Shown: piece after piece, positions 6,656 through 8,777 of the stretch
Position numbering within the stretch: the first letter of the stretch is position 1
How the letters are laid out: the number at the start of each line of letters is the position of its first letter
Source: Planctomycetes bacterium RBG_16_41_13
Lineage (GTDB): Bacteria > Planctomycetota > Brocadiia > Brocadiales > Brocadiaceae
Assembly (NCBI GenBank): GCA_001828295.1
Contig: MHYI01000095.1
Location: 7,134 to 15,910 of the forward strand
Direction: 5' to 3'
DNA length: 8,777 nt
Position numbers and translations under genes: made by a program
The notes under the pieces: model-generated
What the model was told of the DNA's origin: nothing
The model's input: the letters and a program-made list of their open reading frames with translations, nothing else
Database searches by the model: none

Positions 6656-7969
6656 ATGAATATCCATTTATCTCACGAAACAATTGCGGCGATTGTGACT
6701 CCCCTGGGCGAAGGCGGCATTGGTAAGATAGTTGTTTCCGGGCAGAAGGCTTTAACTATGGTAAATGCAGTCTTTGAAGGGAAGCACATAAAAGACCTTT
6801 GCAATGCGGAAAACGGGAAACTTTACTACGGCCATATCGTCAATGGCAATCAAAGGATCGATGAGGTTATTTTGAATGTTGAAAAACAAGGGAACAGTTT
6901 CACCGGCGAAGACGTGGTTGAAATAAATTGTCACGGAGGCATTCGGATTCTCATGCGGGTATATGAGCTGATTGTTTCACATGGGGCAAAAAAGGAAACA
7001 TGGGAAGGGCTGACAGCACAGGCGCTCGAAAATAACAAAATAGATGCTATTCAAAAGGAGGCGTTGCCGGAACTTGTTGCGGCACGCACAAAACTATGCG
7101 CGAAAGTGCTTTTAGACCAGTACAACGGCGCATTGTCAAAAACGCTTCACGAATGCCTGGACATTACAAAACAAATGGAATGCCCCTCCGCAGAAGGACA
7201 CAATGCAGACGAAAAAGTCATTTTCCCTTTAAAAGAACTGACGCACAGCATTGACGCCCTGCTCAATACCGCCCCGTTCGGTATGGCATTAACATCCCCG
7301 CTGGCTATTGTAATCCTCGGCAAGCCGAATGTCGGAAAATCAACACTGATGAACGCCGTACTCGGCGAAGAACAAATGATCGTACACCATGAACCCGGAA
7401 CAACGCGTGATTACGCAAGCGAATATATCTCTATCGAAGATATCCCATTTGAAATTGTCGATACCGCGGGCATAAGAAAGACAGAAGATACAGTGGAATC
7501 CATGAGTATTGAAATGACGCGGGAACAGCTCGGACGCGCGGACAAGGTGCTTGCCATATTTGATAATTCAAAACCCCTTGATCATGAGGATAGGGAGATA
7601 TTAGATGCATTGAAATCGTGGAAAATGGCAAAAGCATACGAAAGGCAGCGTGCGTGCACCATCATTCCATTGATAAATAAAACCGACCTTCCCTCTCAAT
7701 TAGACACAAAGATCATTGAATCGGAAATCGCATCTCCGGTATATTACATTTCCGCCCAAAAAAAGGAAGGACTGGACGTTGTCTATGAAAAACTTGTGGG
7801 GGAGTTTAACACCTGCTATCATCCCGGAACGCCCGTCGTGTTTAACAAAAGACAGTTTCATTTACTTTCGGGAGCACGCCGGATGCTGGAAACAACAGCA
7901 TTCAGTGCCGCAGCAATACAGGAGTTAAGGAATATTTTTAACGAATGTTTGCGGGGAGCCATTTATTGA
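6656..7969 (+). CDS. mnmE: tRNA modification GTPase MnmE, divergent and C-terminally short
   Basis: MnmE with MnmG installs the (carboxymethyl)aminomethyl group on uridine 34 of certain tRNAs, using a folate-bound carbon. The N-terminal domain has ETIAAIVTPLGEGGIGKIVVSG (8-29) and SFTGEDVVEINCHGG (81-95). The expected PGEFT-RAFLNGK-DL stretch is replaced by WEGLTAQALENNKIDA (116-131). The inserted G domain is complete: GKPNVGKS (222-229) with the potassium-ligand Asn225, PGTTRD (247-252), DTAG (269-272), NKTD (341-344) and SAQ (366-368). Glu281 aligns with the catalytic Glu282 of Escherichia coli. The protein stops at 437 residues with ECLRGAIY and lacks the C-terminal FCIGK-type motif with its conserved cysteine. 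The downstream plus strand shows no remnant of the missing end. It overlaps the convergent ATPase gene by 32 bases. No strong Shine-Dalgarno precedes the ATG. It could be a lineage variant or a paralogue of altered function. Confidence 0.85.
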   Translation: MNIHLSHETIAAIVTPLGEGGIGKIVVSGQKALTMVNAVFEGKHIKDLCNAENGKLYYGHIVNGNQRIDEVILNVEKQGNSFTGEDVVEINCHGGIRILMRVYELIVSHGAKKETWEGLTAQALENNKIDAIQKEALPELVAARTKLCAKVLLDQYNGALSKTLHECLDITKQMECPSAEGHNADEKVIFPLKELTHSIDALLNTAPFGMALTSPLAIVILGKPNVGKSTLMNAVLGEEQMIVHHEPGTTRDYASEYISIEDIPFEIVDTAGIRKTEDTVESMSIEMTREQLGRADKVLAIFDNSKPLDHEDREILDALKSWKMAKAYERQRACTIIPLINKTDLPSQLDTKIIESEIASPVYYISAQKKEGLDVVYEKLVGEFNTCYHPGTPVVFNKRQFHLLSGARRMLETTAFSAAAIQELRNIFNECLRGAIY

Positions 7970-8777
7970 ATTTTCTGGTAAATTTTGTGCCTGTTACCGT
8001 AGAAAGTAGTATAACGAGAGAACTTACAGGCATAAGTATTGCCGCAACAAGGGGCGAGATAACGCCGAAAAGAGCAGCTATTCCGCCGGCAAAGTTATAA
8101 AGAAAGGAAATGACAAGGTTTCTCTTAATAATAGAGAGGGTGTTTTTGCTTAAAAAAATCAGGTCTAAAACGGGAGAAACCCCCTCCTTCGTTGAATAGA
8201 TGTCCGCAGCAACCAAACTTGCCTCTACGCTGCCCTGAACGGCAATGCCAATGGAACAGGATGACATGGCAAGGGCATCGTTTACTCCATCGCCTACCAT
8301 AAGAGCATTTGAAACTTTATTGACGATAATGCTTTTCTCTTCCGGTGAAACTCCTGAATAGAGAGAGTCATCTGTCAGTCCTAGCTTTTTTGCAACATTC
8401 CGCACCGTGGAGTCGTTGTCCCCTGAAACTATATGTGGTTTTATGCCTGATTTTTTTAATGCAGTAATTGTTTCTTTTGCATCTTTGCGAAGTTTGTCCC
8501 CTAAACAGGCATAGGCAACAAGCAATTCATTCCGGTATATAGCAACGGTACTGGCTATGATGCCGGAATCATCATTGCCGTCATCAGGTAATGCGGAAAT
8601 TAATTTATAATGATTGTCTTCAACGATTCCGGAAATACCCCACCCTGGTATTTCCTTTAAAGAACAAACAGGCAATTTCACATCACAGACTTTTTCCAGT
8701 TGCTTTACCAACGCCCTTGCAATGGGATGTTGAGAATGTGTTTCGATTGAATATATGGCATTAAGGGTTATGGTATC
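7938..8777 (-). CDS. P1B-type heavy-metal (copper) ATPase, C-terminal part, FixI/CcoI-like
   Basis: The reading frame is open to the window edge, so these 279 residues are the C-terminal part of a longer pump. The fragment starts inside the nucleotide-binding domain, with the P1B hallmark His-Pro in SQHPIARAL (residues 15-23 of the fragment) and GWGISG (45-50). The hinge follows: VSGDND (117-122), SPEEKS (144-149) and GDGVND (162-167). The last two membrane helices (about 220-240 and 243-262) hold the metal-site residues YN (227-228) and MPVSS (249-253). The run GSVEASLVAADIY and the final helices resemble FixI/CcoI, copper exporters needed for cbb3-type cytochrome oxidase assembly. Plain CopA-type export is the alternative. 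GDGVNDALA lacks the usual proline of GDGxNDAPAL. The TTG at 8709-8711 is internal, not a start. Its end overlaps mnmE by 32 bases tail to tail. Confidence 0.9.
   Translation of the reverse strand, partial: DTITLNAIYSIETHSQHPIARALVKQLEKVCDVKLPVCSLKEIPGWGISGIVEDNHYKLISALPDDGNDDSGIIASTVAIYRNELLVAYACLGDKLRKDAKETITALKKSGIKPHIVSGDNDSTVRNVAKKLGLTDDSLYSGVSPEEKSIIVNKVSNALMVGDGVNDALAMSSCSIGIAVQGSVEASLVAADIYSTKEGVSPVLDLIFLSKNTLSIIKRNLVISFLYNFAGGIAALFGVISPLVAAILMPVSSLVILLSTVTGTKFTRKFNKWLPANIR

Noticed and set aside
8709..8711. TTG as the start of the P-type ATPase
   Set aside because: The frame stays open to the window edge and the upstream codons encode the conserved His-Pro motif, so the gene is partial and the TTG is an internal leucine codon.

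Overview
This window looks like an ordinary housekeeping stretch of a bacterial chromosome. All genes have single-copy bacterial character and base composition is moderate. The best lineage hint is GyrA, whose gyrase breakage region reads HPHGEQVVYPTLVRMAQ, a form I associate with planctomycetes. Together with the dispersed intergenic palindromes and the unusual nucleoside diphosphate kinase, this suggests a planctomycete, perhaps of the anammox (Brocadiaceae) group. That placement is inference and was not searched.

Layout. Positions 1-246 (minus) are the N-terminal part of a family 2 glycosyltransferase that runs off the left edge. Positions 247-527 are non-coding and hold several imperfect palindromes that look like dispersed intergenic repeats. 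Positions 528-4876 (minus) form a tight three-gene cluster, transcribed as NDK-like protein, then GloC/YcbL-like metallo-beta-lactamase-fold hydrolase, then gyrA, with gaps of 6 and 11 bases. Positions 4877-5247 are a divergent intergenic region carrying a REPIN- or MITE-like element with perfect 20-base inverted ends. Positions 5248-7969 (plus) hold folC and a divergent mnmE, 25 bases apart and probably co-transcribed. Positions 7938-8777 (minus) are the C-terminal part of a FixI/CcoI-like P1B-type copper ATPase that runs off the right edge and overlaps the end of mnmE tail to tail by 32 bases.

How the genes relate. folC (folate polyglutamylation) and mnmE (a tRNA wobble-uridine GTPase that uses a folate one-carbon unit) have a loose metabolic link. 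The gyrA cluster mixes DNA topology, a thioester-hydrolase-type enzyme and a nucleotide kinase homologue, with no obvious single pathway.

I found no mobile-element gene, RNA gene, CRISPR array or defence system. The points most worth a second look are the tandem NDK-domain protein whose first domain has lost its active site, the MnmE that lacks its C-terminal CxGK motif and has an altered folate-domain segment, the non-canonical residues at GyrA drug-contact positions 83 and 87, and the structured inverted-repeat element upstream of folC.
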